A DNA stretch of 32,818 nucleotides from Bacteroidales bacterium (GTDB lineage: Bacteria > Bacteroidota > Bacteroidia > Bacteroidales > UBA932). Positions 18,894 through 29,174 of this stretch are shown piece after piece. The position numbers and the translations under genes were made by a program. A model generated the notes under the pieces. It was not told the DNA's origin and did not search any database. It saw nothing but the letters and a program-made list of their open reading frames with translations. The stretch is from NCBI GenBank assembly GCA_028704975.1, contig JAQWEK010000002.1, forward strand, positions 1-32,818, read 5' to 3'. Numbering within the stretch: position 1 is the stretch's first letter; every line of letters begins with the position of its first letter.

Positions 18894-18901
18894 TACCTTT
18901 G
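18894..18901 (+). promoter_or_regulatory. Bacteroidota-type -7 box (TAnnTTTG)
   Basis: TACCTTTG 23 nt before the likely ATG at 18925; no clear -33 TTTG seen. Confidence 0.35.
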
Positions 18902-18924
18902 TTACAGCGTTTTGGCACATTCAA

Positions 18925-20934
18925 ATGAAACTTTTAAGACTTCTTTCAATTATATCACCGGCTCTGTTACTGTCTGTATTTTTTCCGTCAGGCCCTGTTT
19001 TTTCACAAAACAAGCAGCCGGAGCAACAAAAACAGGTAGTGCAGACGGTGCATTCCTCAGACACATTAGAACACTCCGCGGACTCTCTGGTCAGGGTTTA
19101 TCAATTTGGCCGGGCCAAGAGTATCTACAAAAATCTTCTTAAAATGGAATCCGCCCTGTCCGTACGTACAAGGCTGGAATCCAAAATTGTAGCATGCGAT
19201 AACGGAGAGTCTCTCTTAAATTATGTTACCGAACCCAAAGTAATTACAAGAAGCAATTTTAGCAAGAAGGATTTCTTCCTGCACTATCCGGGGCTCTCCG
19301 GAGAGGGAGCTTTTGTTGAGATTCCCGCAGGACTGGGCTCAAAAAAAGATACCATCTACTTCCCTTCAAACACAGATATCCTTTACTACAGTGCGGAAGA
19401 CTCACACGGAAGCTGGAATATTTACATGACAAAAAAGGGAGCAAATAACATTTGGAGCTCACCAAAAATTCTAAACAGCAACGTAACGTCTTCCGGCAAT
19501 GAGGTGTTTCCTTACGTAACCCCTGACGGAAAAAAATTATACTTTTCATCTAACGGTCATTACGGTGCCGGAGGTTATGATTTATATGTAAGCAACTGGG
19601 ATGAACAATCCGGAGATTGGGGCACGGCGCAAAATATGGGATTCCCGTACTCTTCTCCTTCAGATGATTTATTTTTTTATAATACTCCCGACGGAAAATA
19701 CTCTGTCTTTGCTTCAACCAGGAATTTAGATAATCCCGCAAAAAGCAGTTATGATCCATCACAAATAACAGTTTATGTTTTGGCTTTTGAAACTCTCCCG
19801 GTAAAACATAAGGCAACACCGGAAGAGGCTTTAAACATATCCAGACTTAGAAGCGGAAAATCCCAGGAAGAGAGAGATGCGGCTAATACCGCAGCCATAA
19901 ATCATCAATTGAAAAAGGTGGAGAACAACGTCGCTGCAGCAAAATCAGATACTCTTACTCAAGTTGCTACTGCAAATTACTCCCGCCTTAATCTGCAATT
20001 GAGAAACCTGCAAAAATCTATCAGCCAATCAAATGCGCGCCAGAAGAAAAACAGAACTCTATATGCAGCCCTTCAAAATAGAATTGCAGAAAATACTTCC
20101 GATACCCTGCTTATGTCTCGCAGAAAAGACTCTCTTGCCACCCTCACTCAAAAAATTACTGAGGAAGAGCGCAACACTTTAGATTTGCAAGAAAATGCAA
20201 ATAAAACGGCATCGGCCTTAAAAAAGATTGAAGATGATTTCCTGTCAAACGGCATAACAGTTCCATCTATAAAACAAATAGACACGTCTGCCAATTCCGC
20301 ATTAAACAAGGCAACACAAATGACTTCCAATGACAACATTTTTGAGCAAAACACATTGGGCACCGCACCGGAAATGAAAATAGAAAAGACGGAAGCGGAA
20401 AAAGATTTGACATTCAAAATTGGAACAACTTGTCTCGCGAAAAGTGAAGATCTCCCAGATGGGTTAATTTATCAAGTAAGATTTTTACAACTTGCAAAAC
20501 CGGCCGCCGTAAAAAATTTTAAAGGCATAAGTCCTGTTTTTGAAACAAAAACCGCCGGAAAATATTTTTACACTGCGGGCATATTTTCCTCATATTCAGC
20601 CGCATCACAGGCTCTGTCTAGAATAAAAAAATTAGGATTTCATTCCGCCTTAATAATTGCTCTTAACAACAGGCAATTTGTTTCTCTGCCTGAGGCAAAA
20701 AAAATTGAAAGCAAATTATCCATTATTGCCTACAACGTTATCATCTCCGGATACGAGGGTTCTCTGCCGGAAGATTTACTTAAAATTTTAAAGGCAAATA
20801 CTCAAAAAGATATTGCTAAAATGGGAGACAACTACATTGTCGGACCGTTTGAAAAACAAGCGGAAGCAAACATGCTGGCAGCCAAACTTAGAAATATATC
20901 TGAAAAAAATATTTCCGTGGAAAAAGTCAAATAG
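18925..20934 (+). CDS. PD40/WD40-like beta-propeller repeat protein with C-terminal SPOR-like modules
   Basis: ORF 18853-20934; ATG at 18925 gives signal MKLLRLLSIISPALLLSVFFPSGPVFSQ. PD40-like TSSGNEVFPYVTPDGKKLYFSSNGHYGAGGYDLYVS; C-terminal KYFYTAGIFSSYSAASQALSRIKKLGF and NYIVGPFEKQAEANMLAAKLR resemble SPOR. Confidence 0.75.
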   Translation: MKLLRLLSIISPALLLSVFFPSGPVFSQNKQPEQQKQVVQTVHSSDTLEHSADSLVRVYQFGRAKSIYKNLLKMESALSVRTRLESKIVACDNGESLLNYVTEPKVITRSNFSKKDFFLHYPGLSGEGAFVEIPAGLGSKKDTIYFPSNTDILYYSAEDSHGSWNIYMTKKGANNIWSSPKILNSNVTSSGNEVFPYVTPDGKKLYFSSNGHYGAGGYDLYVSNWDEQSGDWGTAQNMGFPYSSPSDDLFFYNTPDGKYSVFASTRNLDNPAKSSYDPSQITVYVLAFETLPVKHKATPEEALNISRLRSGKSQEERDAANTAAINHQLKKVENNVAAAKSDTLTQVATANYSRLNLQLRNLQKSISQSNARQKKNRTLYAALQNRIAENTSDTLLMSRRKDSLATLTQKITEEERNTLDLQENANKTASALKKIEDDFLSNGITVPSIKQIDTSANSALNKATQMTSNDNIFEQNTLGTAPEMKIEKTEAEKDLTFKIGTTCLAKSEDLPDGLIYQVRFLQLAKPAAVKNFKGISPVFETKTAGKYFYTAGIFSSYSAASQALSRIKKLGFHSALIIALNNRQFVSLPEAKKIESKLSIIAYNVIISGYEGSLPEDLLKILKANTQKDIAKMGDNYIVGPFEKQAEANMLAAKLRNISEKNISVEKVK

Positions 20935-20973
20935 TTTTTTTATATTGCACCAAAATAAATCACAATAGATATT

Positions 20974-21456
20974 ATGTGGGCACTTATTATTGCACTGATT
21001 ATCATAGGAGTAATACTGCTTGTAACAGAACTGATAATTATTCCCGGATTTGGAGTAACGGGCATTCTTGGCATTGCCGCTATGATTACATCTTGTTGCC
21101 TGGCTTGGTATAAATTTGGGCATGTAGCGGGGACGTGGATAATTGTCATCAACGTTGCTGTTATCCTTATGCTGCTGTTTTTGCTGCTGCGTACACAAAC
21201 CTGGAAAAGAGCAAGTTTACAGACCAATATAAACGCAAAGGTTGATGAAGACCCAAGAAAAAAAGGAATAAAAGTTGGCATGAAAGGAATGTCTTTAACA
21301 CGCCTTGCGCCCGGAGGACAAGCAAGAATTGGAGAAAATAACGTCGAGGTCTTCACAAGAGATCAATTGGTTGACGCTTGCAAAGAACTGGAAGTTACAG
21401 ATATAGAGGGGACAAAAGTTTTTGTCCGCGAGTCCGGAGAAGAAAGAAAAAATTAA
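20974..21456 (+). CDS. NfeD-like membrane protein
   Basis: 160 aa; transmembrane segments plus C-terminal OB-like GMKGMSLTRLAPGGQARIGENNVEVFTRDQLVDACKELEVTDIEGTKVFVRE; directly upstream of floA. Confidence 0.85.
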   Translation: MWALIIALIIIGVILLVTELIIIPGFGVTGILGIAAMITSCCLAWYKFGHVAGTWIIVINVAVILMLLFLLLRTQTWKRASLQTNINAKVDEDPRKKGIKVGMKGMSLTRLAPGGQARIGENNVEVFTRDQLVDACKELEVTDIEGTKVFVRESGEERKN

Positions 21457-21476
21457 CAACATAAATTAATACGGTT

Positions 21477-22433
21477 ATGATGGGTCCCGCTACAATGATT
21501 ATTTGGATAATGGTGGCAATAGTTGCACTGCTTATCCTGCTATGGTTTTTCCCTATCACACTTTGGTTTCAGGCCTTAATTTCCGGTGTGAAAATATCTT
21601 TGCTTCAGCTTGTTCTGATGCGCTGGAGAAAAGTTCCTCCGGGAACTATTGTAATGGCAATGATTACGGGAACAAAAGCCGGTCTGCATTTGGACGCTAA
21701 CCAACTGGAAGCCCACTATCTTGCAAAAGGAAATGTTCCTAATGTTGTAAATGCTTTAATATCAGCTGATAAAGCAAATATTTCTTTGAACTTCAACATG
21801 GCCGCAGCAATTGACCTTGCCGGCCGAGATGTTTTTGAAGCGGTGCAAATGTCTGTAAACCCAAAAGTTATAAACACACCTCCGGTAACCGCTGTTGCAA
21901 AAGACGGTATTCAGCTGATTACCAAGGCTAGAGTAACGGTGCGCGCTAATATTAAACAATTGGTTGGAGGCGCAGGAGAAGAGACGGTTCTTGCCAGAGT
22001 CGGAGAGGGGATTATTTCTTCCGTAGGTGCGGCAGACAGCCATAAAAAAGTTCTTGAGCATCCTGATAGTATCTCTAAAGTTGTTTTAGGTAAGGGTCTT
22101 GACGCCGGTACTGCATTTGAAATTTTATCAATTGATATTGCAGATATAGACATTGGAAGAAACATTGGCGCTATGCTTCAGATAGACCAGGCAAATGCAG
22201 ACAAGAATATTGCACAGGCTCGTGCAGAGGAGAAACGCGCTATGGCTGTAGCCCTTGAACAGGAAATGAAAGCGAAGGCCCAAGAGGCACGCGCCAAAGT
22301 TATTGAGGCTGAGGCACAAATTCCAATGGCAATTGCAGAAGCGTTCCAAAAAGGACACATTGGAGTTATGGATTACTATCGTTTGAAAAACATTCAGGCA
22401 GATACTGATATGAGAGAAAACATTTCAAAGTAA
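21477..22433 (+). CDS. floA: Flotillin-like protein FloA
   Basis: 318 aa; [44 protein letters not shown]..., [82 protein letters not shown]. Confidence 0.96.
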   Translation: MMGPATMIIWIMVAIVALLILLWFFPITLWFQALISGVKISLLQLVLMRWRKVPPGTIVMAMITGTKAGLHLDANQLEAHYLAKGNVPNVVNALISADKANISLNFNMAAAIDLAGRDVFEAVQMSVNPKVINTPPVTAVAKDGIQLITKARVTVRANIKQLVGGAGEETVLARVGEGIISSVGAADSHKKVLEHPDSISKVVLGKGLDAGTAFEILSIDIADIDIGRNIGAMLQIDQANADKNIAQARAEEKRAMAVALEQEMKAKAQEARAKVIEAEAQIPMAIAEAFQKGHIGVMDYYRLKNIQADTDMRENISK

Positions 22434-22445
22434 CCAAAATTCAAT

Positions 22446-22453
22446 TATATTTG
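22446..22453 (+). promoter_or_regulatory. Possible -7 box upstream of tRNA-Ser
   Basis: TATATTTG matches TAnnTTTG, about 39 nt upstream of the mature tRNA 5' end. Confidence 0.4.
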
Positions 22454-22491
22454 CACTCCTTTCAGAAGAAAGGAAATCAGCTTAGGCTTCC

Positions 22492-22580
22492 GGTGAGGTG
22501 GGAGAGTGGCTGAATCCACCAGTTTGCTAAACTGACGAACGGGGTTTCCCGTTCCGCGAGTTCGAATCTCGCCCTCACCG
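22492..22580 (+). tRNA. tRNA-Ser(GCT)
   Basis: Acceptor ggtgagg/cctcacc, D-arm, anticodon loop TTGCTAA (GCT), long variable arm gaacggggtttcccgttc, T-arm gcgagttcgaatctcgc; CCA not encoded. Confidence 0.95.
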
Positions 22581-22585
22581 CGAAT

Positions 22586-22618
22586 AAAAAACAGACAGCA
22601 AGACGCTGTCTGTTTTTT
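22586..22618 (+). terminator. Rho-independent terminator after tRNA-Ser
   Basis: aaaaaacagacagc-aagac-gctgtctgtttttt: perfect 14-bp stem, 5-nt loop, terminal T run. Confidence 0.93.
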
Positions 22619-22761
22619 ATTTTGCCGCGCTTTGTGCGGTGGTCAAAATTAAAATGCTGATTAATAAATTATTATGGTGGATGGGGTTCAAAATTTAGCA
22701 CCCCCGTCTATGTAAACGTTTGGTTATCTGCAAGATAATTCTATGCCACCAAGATAGCCGT

Positions 22762-24192
22762 TTATTTATCAAAAACCTGTTTAGAATAGCCTTCTACGTA
22801 GATGGCTTTGGCAGGACGGGCCGGACAAGCTTTTTCACAAGCACCGCAACCAACGCAGATACTGTCATCTATAGAGGGGTATTGCAAACTGTCCGGATTA
22901 GTCTCATCCAGCGGCAACATAGTGATTGCACCATAAGGACAATTTTGCCAGCAAACTCCGCATGCCACATTCTTGTTCAAAACCAGGCAATTAAAGCCCT
23001 GCCAAACAGCGTGGCCTATATGAACTTTAAATTTGGTCTCCGCCTTTATAGGCCGTATAGCGCCGGTCGGACACAAATTAGAACACTTATCACAATCCGG
23101 CTGACAAAAACCTTTTTCATATGAAATTGTAGGCTGCATAAAGGTCATCAAACCCATTGAAGGACGCAGCACGTGCCCCGGACAATTGGCAATACACAAC
23201 TGACAACCGGTACAATGATCGGCCATGTTCTCCGCACTAATCGCACCCGGAGGAAGTATTGGAGTTTCTCTGATAACTTTATCGGAAGTATCCTCTGCTT
23301 TTGGTAAACATTTATCTTTTGCAAGTGCTGCAGTTGTTGCCAGCATTGCAGTGGCTGTTAAAAAGTTGCGACGCGTGAAAGACGCCTCTTTGTTTATTGC
23401 CGCAAAATCTTTTTGTTGTTTGCCTTTCCACATAAAATGATAATGAATTGCCCCCTTATTACAATTGTCAATACAATCTCCGCAAGAAACGCATCTGCTG
23501 TAATCAATTTTATGTGCATCATATTTGATGCAAGAGGCCTTGCACCTGCGGCCGCAAAGTTTGCAATTAACACACTTTGAGGTATCCATCATTGGACGGA
23601 ACATCGCAAATCTGGAGAAAAACCCAAGCACCGTTCCAACCGGACATATTGTATTACAATAAGTTCTGCCGTTTCTCCATGCAAGAACAAAAATTACAAC
23701 AAGCGTCACAACGGCGACTCCAAAAACATAATAGCTTAAAATATGATAATGTCCCAATTGAACTGCCGGAGCAAATAAATTAGATACTATTCTTCCGTAA
23801 GAGCTATAAGGTGCAAGCAGCGCCACAAAAGAATGAACTCCAAAAACTATTGCGAGAATAAAAAGTCCAAGTATAACATACCTCAGCCATGAAATTGCGG
23901 GGGAATAAGTAAATCTATTCTTCTTCCCTTTGCGTTTACTTGAAATCCAAGAGATTACATCTTGCATAACTCCAAGCGGGCAAATAACGGAACAATAAAT
24001 TCTGCCAATTATCAAAGTCAGAATTATCAGCGCCGCCACCATTATCAGATTCAGTGAAAGCACTGCGGGTAAAAACTGCATCTTTGGCGCCCATGACAGC
24101 CATTTTGCATATCCGCCGCAAATTCCTAAAAATAAAAGTGTTATGGCAATAAAGAAAATTGCCGCTAAAATAATTCTAACTTTTCTGAACAT
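22762..24192 (-). CDS. Multi-[4Fe-4S] membrane polyferredoxin (NapH-like N-terminus, ferredoxin-type C-terminus)
   Basis: 476 aa; GRIYCSVICPLGVMQD and GRTYCNTICPVGTVLGF plus many CxxCxxCxxxC clusters (CVNCKLCGRRCKASC, CVSCGDCIDNC, CTGCQLCIANC, CVGCGACEKAC); internal TRRNFLTATAMLATTAALA. Confidence 0.9.
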   Translation of the reverse strand: MFRKVRIILAAIFFIAITLLFLGICGGYAKWLSWAPKMQFLPAVLSLNLIMVAALIILTLIIGRIYCSVICPLGVMQDVISWISSKRKGKKNRFTYSPAISWLRYVILGLFILAIVFGVHSFVALLAPYSSYGRIVSNLFAPAVQLGHYHILSYYVFGVAVVTLVVIFVLAWRNGRTYCNTICPVGTVLGFFSRFAMFRPMMDTSKCVNCKLCGRRCKASCIKYDAHKIDYSRCVSCGDCIDNCNKGAIHYHFMWKGKQQKDFAAINKEASFTRRNFLTATAMLATTAALAKDKCLPKAEDTSDKVIRETPILPPGAISAENMADHCTGCQLCIANCPGHVLRPSMGLMTFMQPTISYEKGFCQPDCDKCSNLCPTGAIRPIKAETKFKVHIGHAVWQGFNCLVLNKNVACGVCWQNCPYGAITMLPLDETNPDSLQYPSIDDSICVGCGACEKACPARPAKAIYVEGYSKQVFDK

Positions 24193-24336
24193 ATCAAACC
24201 TTATAAGTAAATTCCGATGCGCAAATTTATACTAAAATTTTATGGAAAATTACAATAAACCTCATTAGCTGTAAGCTCCTAGCATTATGCGTATGCTCCT
24301 TCCGCCACTCCTTATCACAATGTGCGCCGGTCAATA

Positions 24337-25506
24337 TTATTTATAAGACTCGCGATAGATTCTTATACAATCTTCATCTGTTAACGGAAGTCTCTCACAA
24401 TCAAACAACATGCTCATACAACTCTTTGCATTTTTAACCATTCCTTCAAATTCGGATTCCCGAATTCCATAGTCGGACATTTTTAAATCTGCAACGCCGC
24501 AACCCTCCTGAAGTTTTACAAGAGTTGTTATAAAATCCTCAGGCTTAGAGGCATTTTCCATTCCCATAATCTTTGCCATCTGTACAAATCTCTCATCACA
24601 AGAATGTTTTCTAATTAAACAAGAATAGTAAGCTTTACTAATCATAATCAAACCGGCTCCGTGTGGAAGTTCCTGATGATAAGCAGATAATGCGTGTTCC
24701 AAAGAGTGTTCTGCTGTGCAGGTTCCAACACACATAACCGTTCCGGAAAGTGAATTTGCAAAGGCAACTTTATCTCTCGCCTCCATATCTTTTCCGTTCT
24801 TTACGGCACGCGGCAGATAATGAGACACATTGTAAATTGCAGTATGAGCATACATATCACTCATTAAATTTGCAAACTTGGAAACATATCCTTCAAGACT
24901 GTGAAAAATTGCATCAAATCCCTGATATGCAGTTAATTTTGGAGGAACAGATGCCATCAATTCGGGGTCAACTATAGCAAGAACGGGAAACAGATTTACT
25001 CCAAAAAGAGCTGTCTTTTCTTTTGTTTCCGGATTGGTAATAACCGCACCGTTGTCTGTCTCTGAACCAGTTCCGGCTGTTGTGGAAATGGCAACTATCG
25101 GGAGCGGGTTAATAATCGGTTTTCCCTTGCCGGTTCCAAATGCAATATAATCCCATAAATCACCGTCATTTGTAGCCATAGCAGCAATACCTTTTGCAGC
25201 ATCCATGCAACTTCCTCCGCCAAGCGGAAGTATAAAGTCACACTTATTCTCGCGCGCCATTTTTCCGCCCGCCTCAACCGTTGACTTTAAGGGATTGGGT
25301 TCAACTTTGTCAAACACAACATACTCAACATCAGCCATTTTAAGCTGCTCTTGAGTTCTATCCAAATAACCGTTTGCCCTTGTAGATTTGCCATTAGAGA
25401 TAACTATCAATGCTTTCTTTCCAGGAAGCGGAAGAGTGTGAAGATTATTCAACTGTCCTTGTCCAAACACCAGTCTGGTAGGAACATACATATCAAATTT
25501 GTTCAT
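24337..25506 (-). CDS. Iron-containing alcohol dehydrogenase
   Basis: 389 aa; PTRLVFGQGQLNNL, FILPLGGGSCMDAAKGIAA, PIVAISTTAGTGSETDNGAVITN, HSLEHALSAYHQELPHGAGL. Confidence 0.92.
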   Translation of the reverse strand: MNKFDMYVPTRLVFGQGQLNNLHTLPLPGKKALIVISNGKSTRANGYLDRTQEQLKMADVEYVVFDKVEPNPLKSTVEAGGKMARENKCDFILPLGGGSCMDAAKGIAAMATNDGDLWDYIAFGTGKGKPIINPLPIVAISTTAGTGSETDNGAVITNPETKEKTALFGVNLFPVLAIVDPELMASVPPKLTAYQGFDAIFHSLEGYVSKFANLMSDMYAHTAIYNVSHYLPRAVKNGKDMEARDKVAFANSLSGTVMCVGTCTAEHSLEHALSAYHQELPHGAGLIMISKAYYSCLIRKHSCDERFVQMAKIMGMENASKPEDFITTLVKLQEGCGVADLKMSDYGIRESEFEGMVKNAKSCMSMLFDCERLPLTDEDCIRIYRESYK

Positions 25507-25666
25507 AATTAATACTTTATTTATTCCGACAATTTCATTGCCGATTTTAGTTTACATTTGTATTCTATTGCATTACAAAAATAAGGCCCTTTGCCCCGAT
25601 GCAAGTTACATAAATTACTGAAAGAAATAACCATCTAACTATTCAATACCATTTAAAGAATTCAAC

Positions 25667-26485
25667 ATGAACAAAACCCGCTCAGACATATTACGTCAAT
25701 TAAAAACGCTTGTTTTGCCTTGTGATAACGAGTACAAAGAATTTAATGCCCGCATAGTATTTGGAAATCAAGTTGTTGCTAAAAGGCAAAAAGACAACAT
25801 ACTAGGAGTAAGAATCCCCGCTATAAGAAACCTTGCAAAAACTCTTGTTAAAAAAGAGGATTGGAAAAAAATCTTGGAAGCAGAAACAGCAGAAGCAACT
25901 TTTCTGGAGGAAAAATCACTTATAGGTATTTTAATTGGTTCTGCTAAAATGCCTTTAAATGAAAGACTTAAGTGGTATAAAAAATTTATGCCGATGATTG
26001 ATAACTGGGCGGTTAATGATGTTACCTGCAGTACCACAAGTTGGTGTAAAAAATTAACGGTGGATGAAAAGGAATCTGTATGGGATTTTCTGCAGCCATA
26101 TCTAAAATCTAAAAAAGAATTTTATTGCAGATTTGCCGTAATCATGCTGATGACCAATTTTTTAGATGATCAATATGTTGATAAGGTTTTGTCGATATGC
26201 GGAACCATTGCGGGCAAAAACGGTCAATTTTACTCAAAAGAAAAATCAATATCCGGCAACTCAAAAACAAAATATCCAGAAGGGTTTAATACTCCATTTT
26301 ATGTAGAAATGGGAGTTGCCTGGTGCCTTGCAACTGCTGCCGCAAAATATCCGGAAAAAACCATTAAATTCTTAAAATACAATCAACTATCGGGAAGAAT
26401 AAAGAAAATGACAGCCCAAAAATCCAGAGATTCCTTCAGAATTTCTAAAGAGAATAAAGTTAGAATTTCTGATCTCTCACATTAA
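25667..26485 (+). CDS. DNA alkylation repair (AlkD-like) protein
   Basis: 272 aa; LGVRIPAIRNLAKTLVKKEDW, FMPMIDNWAVNDVTCSTTSW, RFAVIMLMTNFLDDQYVDKVL, MGVAWCLATAAAKYPEKTIKFL. Confidence 0.85.
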   Translation: MNKTRSDILRQLKTLVLPCDNEYKEFNARIVFGNQVVAKRQKDNILGVRIPAIRNLAKTLVKKEDWKKILEAETAEATFLEEKSLIGILIGSAKMPLNERLKWYKKFMPMIDNWAVNDVTCSTTSWCKKLTVDEKESVWDFLQPYLKSKKEFYCRFAVIMLMTNFLDDQYVDKVLSICGTIAGKNGQFYSKEKSISGNSKTKYPEGFNTPFYVEMGVAWCLATAAAKYPEKTIKFLKYNQLSGRIKKMTAQKSRDSFRISKENKVRISDLSH

Positions 26486-26520
26486 CAGCCGGAAGAAAAT
26501 ACAAATAAATCTTCTCTATT

Positions 26521-27216
26521 TTAGAACCTATAACCAAAATCAACACCAACAGAAACGTTCCTTTGACCAAAGGCGTAATGCAATACCGTATTCCCCGAAA
26601 GAGGTATAGTGCCGAATTCAAAATAATTCCCAATCAAAAAATGCCCTAATTCAAAGTGGATTTCATACGTCACCCCTATGTCATATTTTTTAAAATCCAT
26701 ACCGTCTTTGCCAAAAGTATCATACGTGTGTTTTTCCGTCTGTATACAATCCACCTTTTTTGTATAGGTTGTTTTGCCGCCGACTGCAGCTGCAAAATAC
26801 GGCCCTACAGAGAGTTGCAAGCCATGTCCCTGTTTATGAAAAGGGATGTGAAACAACACTTCCACAGGCATTTCTATATAATTTGCCGTAGATGCCCATT
26901 TTTTATCTGTGACAGTGGTTTGTTGTTCAGTTGAACCGTAAGAAGTTTTGGTAATACTCCAACTCGAGTGAGAAACGCCGCCCTTTGCAGAAAAAAACAA
27001 GGCGGGTTGAATGGAGACTTTGTTACTGCACGGAATCTCAGCGGCAACCCCCATTCTGCCGCCGGCGCGATTATCATTTCCAAAACTATTTAAAGAAAAA
27101 CCGCCTTTAACACTTAATGAAACAGGACGTTCTTGAGAAAACAGAACTGTAGAAAAAACTGTGAAACAAATAATTAAAAGAGATTTACGGGAAATAGCCC
27201 TACAAAATAAATTCAT
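26521..27216 (-). CDS. Outer-membrane beta-barrel (porin/PorT-like) protein
   Basis: 231 aa; signal peptide plus VSLSVKGGFSLNSFGNDNRAGGRMGVAAEIPCSNKVSIQPALFFSAKGG...YIEMPVEVLFHIPF; ends in aromatic VDFGYRF. Confidence 0.8.
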   Translation of the reverse strand: MNLFCRAISRKSLLIICFTVFSTVLFSQERPVSLSVKGGFSLNSFGNDNRAGGRMGVAAEIPCSNKVSIQPALFFSAKGGVSHSSWSITKTSYGSTEQQTTVTDKKWASTANYIEMPVEVLFHIPFHKQGHGLQLSVGPYFAAAVGGKTTYTKKVDCIQTEKHTYDTFGKDGMDFKKYDIGVTYEIHFELGHFLIGNYFEFGTIPLSGNTVLHYAFGQRNVSVGVDFGYRF

Positions 27217-27376
27217 AACAATTTGGTTTAATAATGTTTTAGACGCTGTTTAAATGTGAAAAAAGGAAAAATACTGCGCACAAAGATCCTACACCAAATC
27301 AGACAAAACCAAACAACAAAAAAGCAACCACCCGCTTACGCAAATGATTGCTCCAAACTTTACTATGAAAAACTCG

Positions 27377-27451
27377 TCGGGGTACTCCGACTCGAACGGA
27401 GGACCCCCTGCTCCCAAAGCAGGTGCGCTAAGCCAACTGCGCCACACCCCG
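27377..27451 (-). tRNA. tRNA-Pro(TGG)
   Basis: Minus strand cggggtgtggcgcagttggcttagcgcacctgctttgggagcagggggtcctccgttcgagtcggagtaccccga; anticodon loop TTTGGGA (TGG); T-loop ttcgagt; CCA not encoded. Confidence 0.94.
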
Positions 27452-27543
27452 AATCCCCTAGAAATGGGCTGCAAATGTAAAACTTATTTCTGTTTTTGCA
27501 AAATTACCCCTCTGTTTTTTATTCCCGACAGATATTAAAGACT

Positions 27544-29091
27544 CTATTTCAACTGCTCAAGCAGCCTCTTCATACTCACTTTCTGAGCAACAATCTCATG
27601 TATCTTCTCAATAGGCACCCTCTCCTGCTTCATAGAATCTCTCTCTCTTAAGGTAACGGCATTATCATTAAGTGTGTCAAAATCAACTGTTACACAGAAC
27701 GGTGTGCCAATAGCATCCTGTCTTCTATATCGCTTCCCGATAGTATCTTTCTCTTCATACTGGCAGTTGAAATCAAATTTCAACTCATCCATAATCTTCT
27801 GAGCCACGGCACTGAGTTCATCTTTCTTAACAAGAGGCAAAACCGCAACCTTAACGGGAGCCAGAACAGGATGAAATTTCATAACAACTCTTTCCTCTCC
27901 ATTCTCCAGTTTCTCAACATTATATGCTGATGAAAGAACGGCAAGTACTGTTCTATCCAAACCGATAGAGGTCTCAATATCATAAGGGGTGTAGCTTGCA
28001 TTGTCTTCCGGATCAAAGTACTGTATTTTCTTACCGCTAAACTCCTGATGTCTTCTTAAGTCATAATCAGTTCTTGAGTGAATACCCTCCAGCTCCTTAA
28101 ATCCAAACGGGAAATTAAACTCAATATCAGTTGCCGCATTTGCATAATGTGCAAGTTTTTCATGGTCATGGAATCTGTAATTCTCTTTCCCCAAGCCAAT
28201 TGCAGTATGCCAGGCCAAGCGGTGCTGCTTCCAGTATTCAAACCATTTCATCTCCTCCCCCGGCTTTACAAAGAACTGCATCTCCATCTGTTCAAACTCC
28301 CTCATTCTAAAAATAAATTGTCTGGCTACTATCTCATTTCTAAACGCCTTGCCAATCTGAGCTATTCCAAAAGGAATTTTCATTCTACCGCTCTTCTGCA
28401 CATTAAGGAAGTTTACAAAAATACCCTGAGCCGTCTCCGGTCTCAAATAAATTGTACCTGCATCATCAGAAACACTTCCAACCTGAGTGGAAAACATCAA
28501 ATTAAATTGTCTTACATCTGTCCAATTCTTAGTTCCTGAAATAGGATCTGCAATTTCACAATCTATAATTAGTTGCCTCAACGCTGTTAAATCATTATCA
28601 TTAAGCGCCTTGGTCATTCTTTCCCTAACCTGTTGAATTTTAGTTGTTTCACGTAGTACATTAGGATTAGTCTCACGGAATTGCTGCTCATTAAAAGAGT
28701 CTCCAAATCTTTTCTTCCCTTTCTCAACCTCTTTGTTTGCCTTAGCCTCAAGTTTTGCAATATAATCTTCCAAAAGTACATCTGCACGGTAACGCTTTTT
28801 AGAATCTTTGTTATCAATCAACGGATCATTAAATGCATCAACGTGTCCGGAAGCTTTCCAAATTTTAGGATGCATAAAAATGCAAGAATCAATCCCGACA
28901 ATATTCTCATGCAGCTTAACCATAGCATCCCACCAATATTTTTTTATATTATTCTTAAGCTCGCTGCCCATTTGACCATAATCATAAACCGCGCTAAGTC
29001 CGTCATAAATCTCACTGGACGGAAAAATAAAACCATACTCTTTTGTATGGGCAATCAGATTCTTAAAAAGTTCATCTTGTGTCATAATCAA
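27544..29091 (-). CDS. glyS: Glycine--tRNA ligase (class II)
   Basis: 515 aa; GFIFPSSEIYDGLSAVYDYGQMGSELKNNIK, YLRPETAQGIFVNF, FRNEIVARQFIFRMREFEQMEMQFFV, SIGLDRTVLAVL. Confidence 0.95.
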   Translation of the reverse strand: MIMTQDELFKNLIAHTKEYGFIFPSSEIYDGLSAVYDYGQMGSELKNNIKKYWWDAMVKLHENIVGIDSCIFMHPKIWKASGHVDAFNDPLIDNKDSKKRYRADVLLEDYIAKLEAKANKEVEKGKKRFGDSFNEQQFRETNPNVLRETTKIQQVRERMTKALNDNDLTALRQLIIDCEIADPISGTKNWTDVRQFNLMFSTQVGSVSDDAGTIYLRPETAQGIFVNFLNVQKSGRMKIPFGIAQIGKAFRNEIVARQFIFRMREFEQMEMQFFVKPGEEMKWFEYWKQHRLAWHTAIGLGKENYRFHDHEKLAHYANAATDIEFNFPFGFKELEGIHSRTDYDLRRHQEFSGKKIQYFDPEDNASYTPYDIETSIGLDRTVLAVLSSAYNVEKLENGEERVVMKFHPVLAPVKVAVLPLVKKDELSAVAQKIMDELKFDFNCQYEEKDTIGKRYRRQDAIGTPFCVTVDFDTLNDNAVTLRERDSMKQERVPIEKIHEIVAQKVSMKRLLEQLK

Positions 29092-29174
29092 AAAATATTA
29101 AATCCTCCTAAACATCTTAAAGCAGTATAATTACCATGCGCCTACATTTGTTTTTCCGGGGGGTGCAAATTTAC

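Noticed and set aside
22630-22760. Prophage or integrative element at tRNA-Ser
   Set aside because: A clean terminator follows the tRNA, no duplicated tRNA 3' end was seen, and the next gene is an ordinary polyferredoxin.
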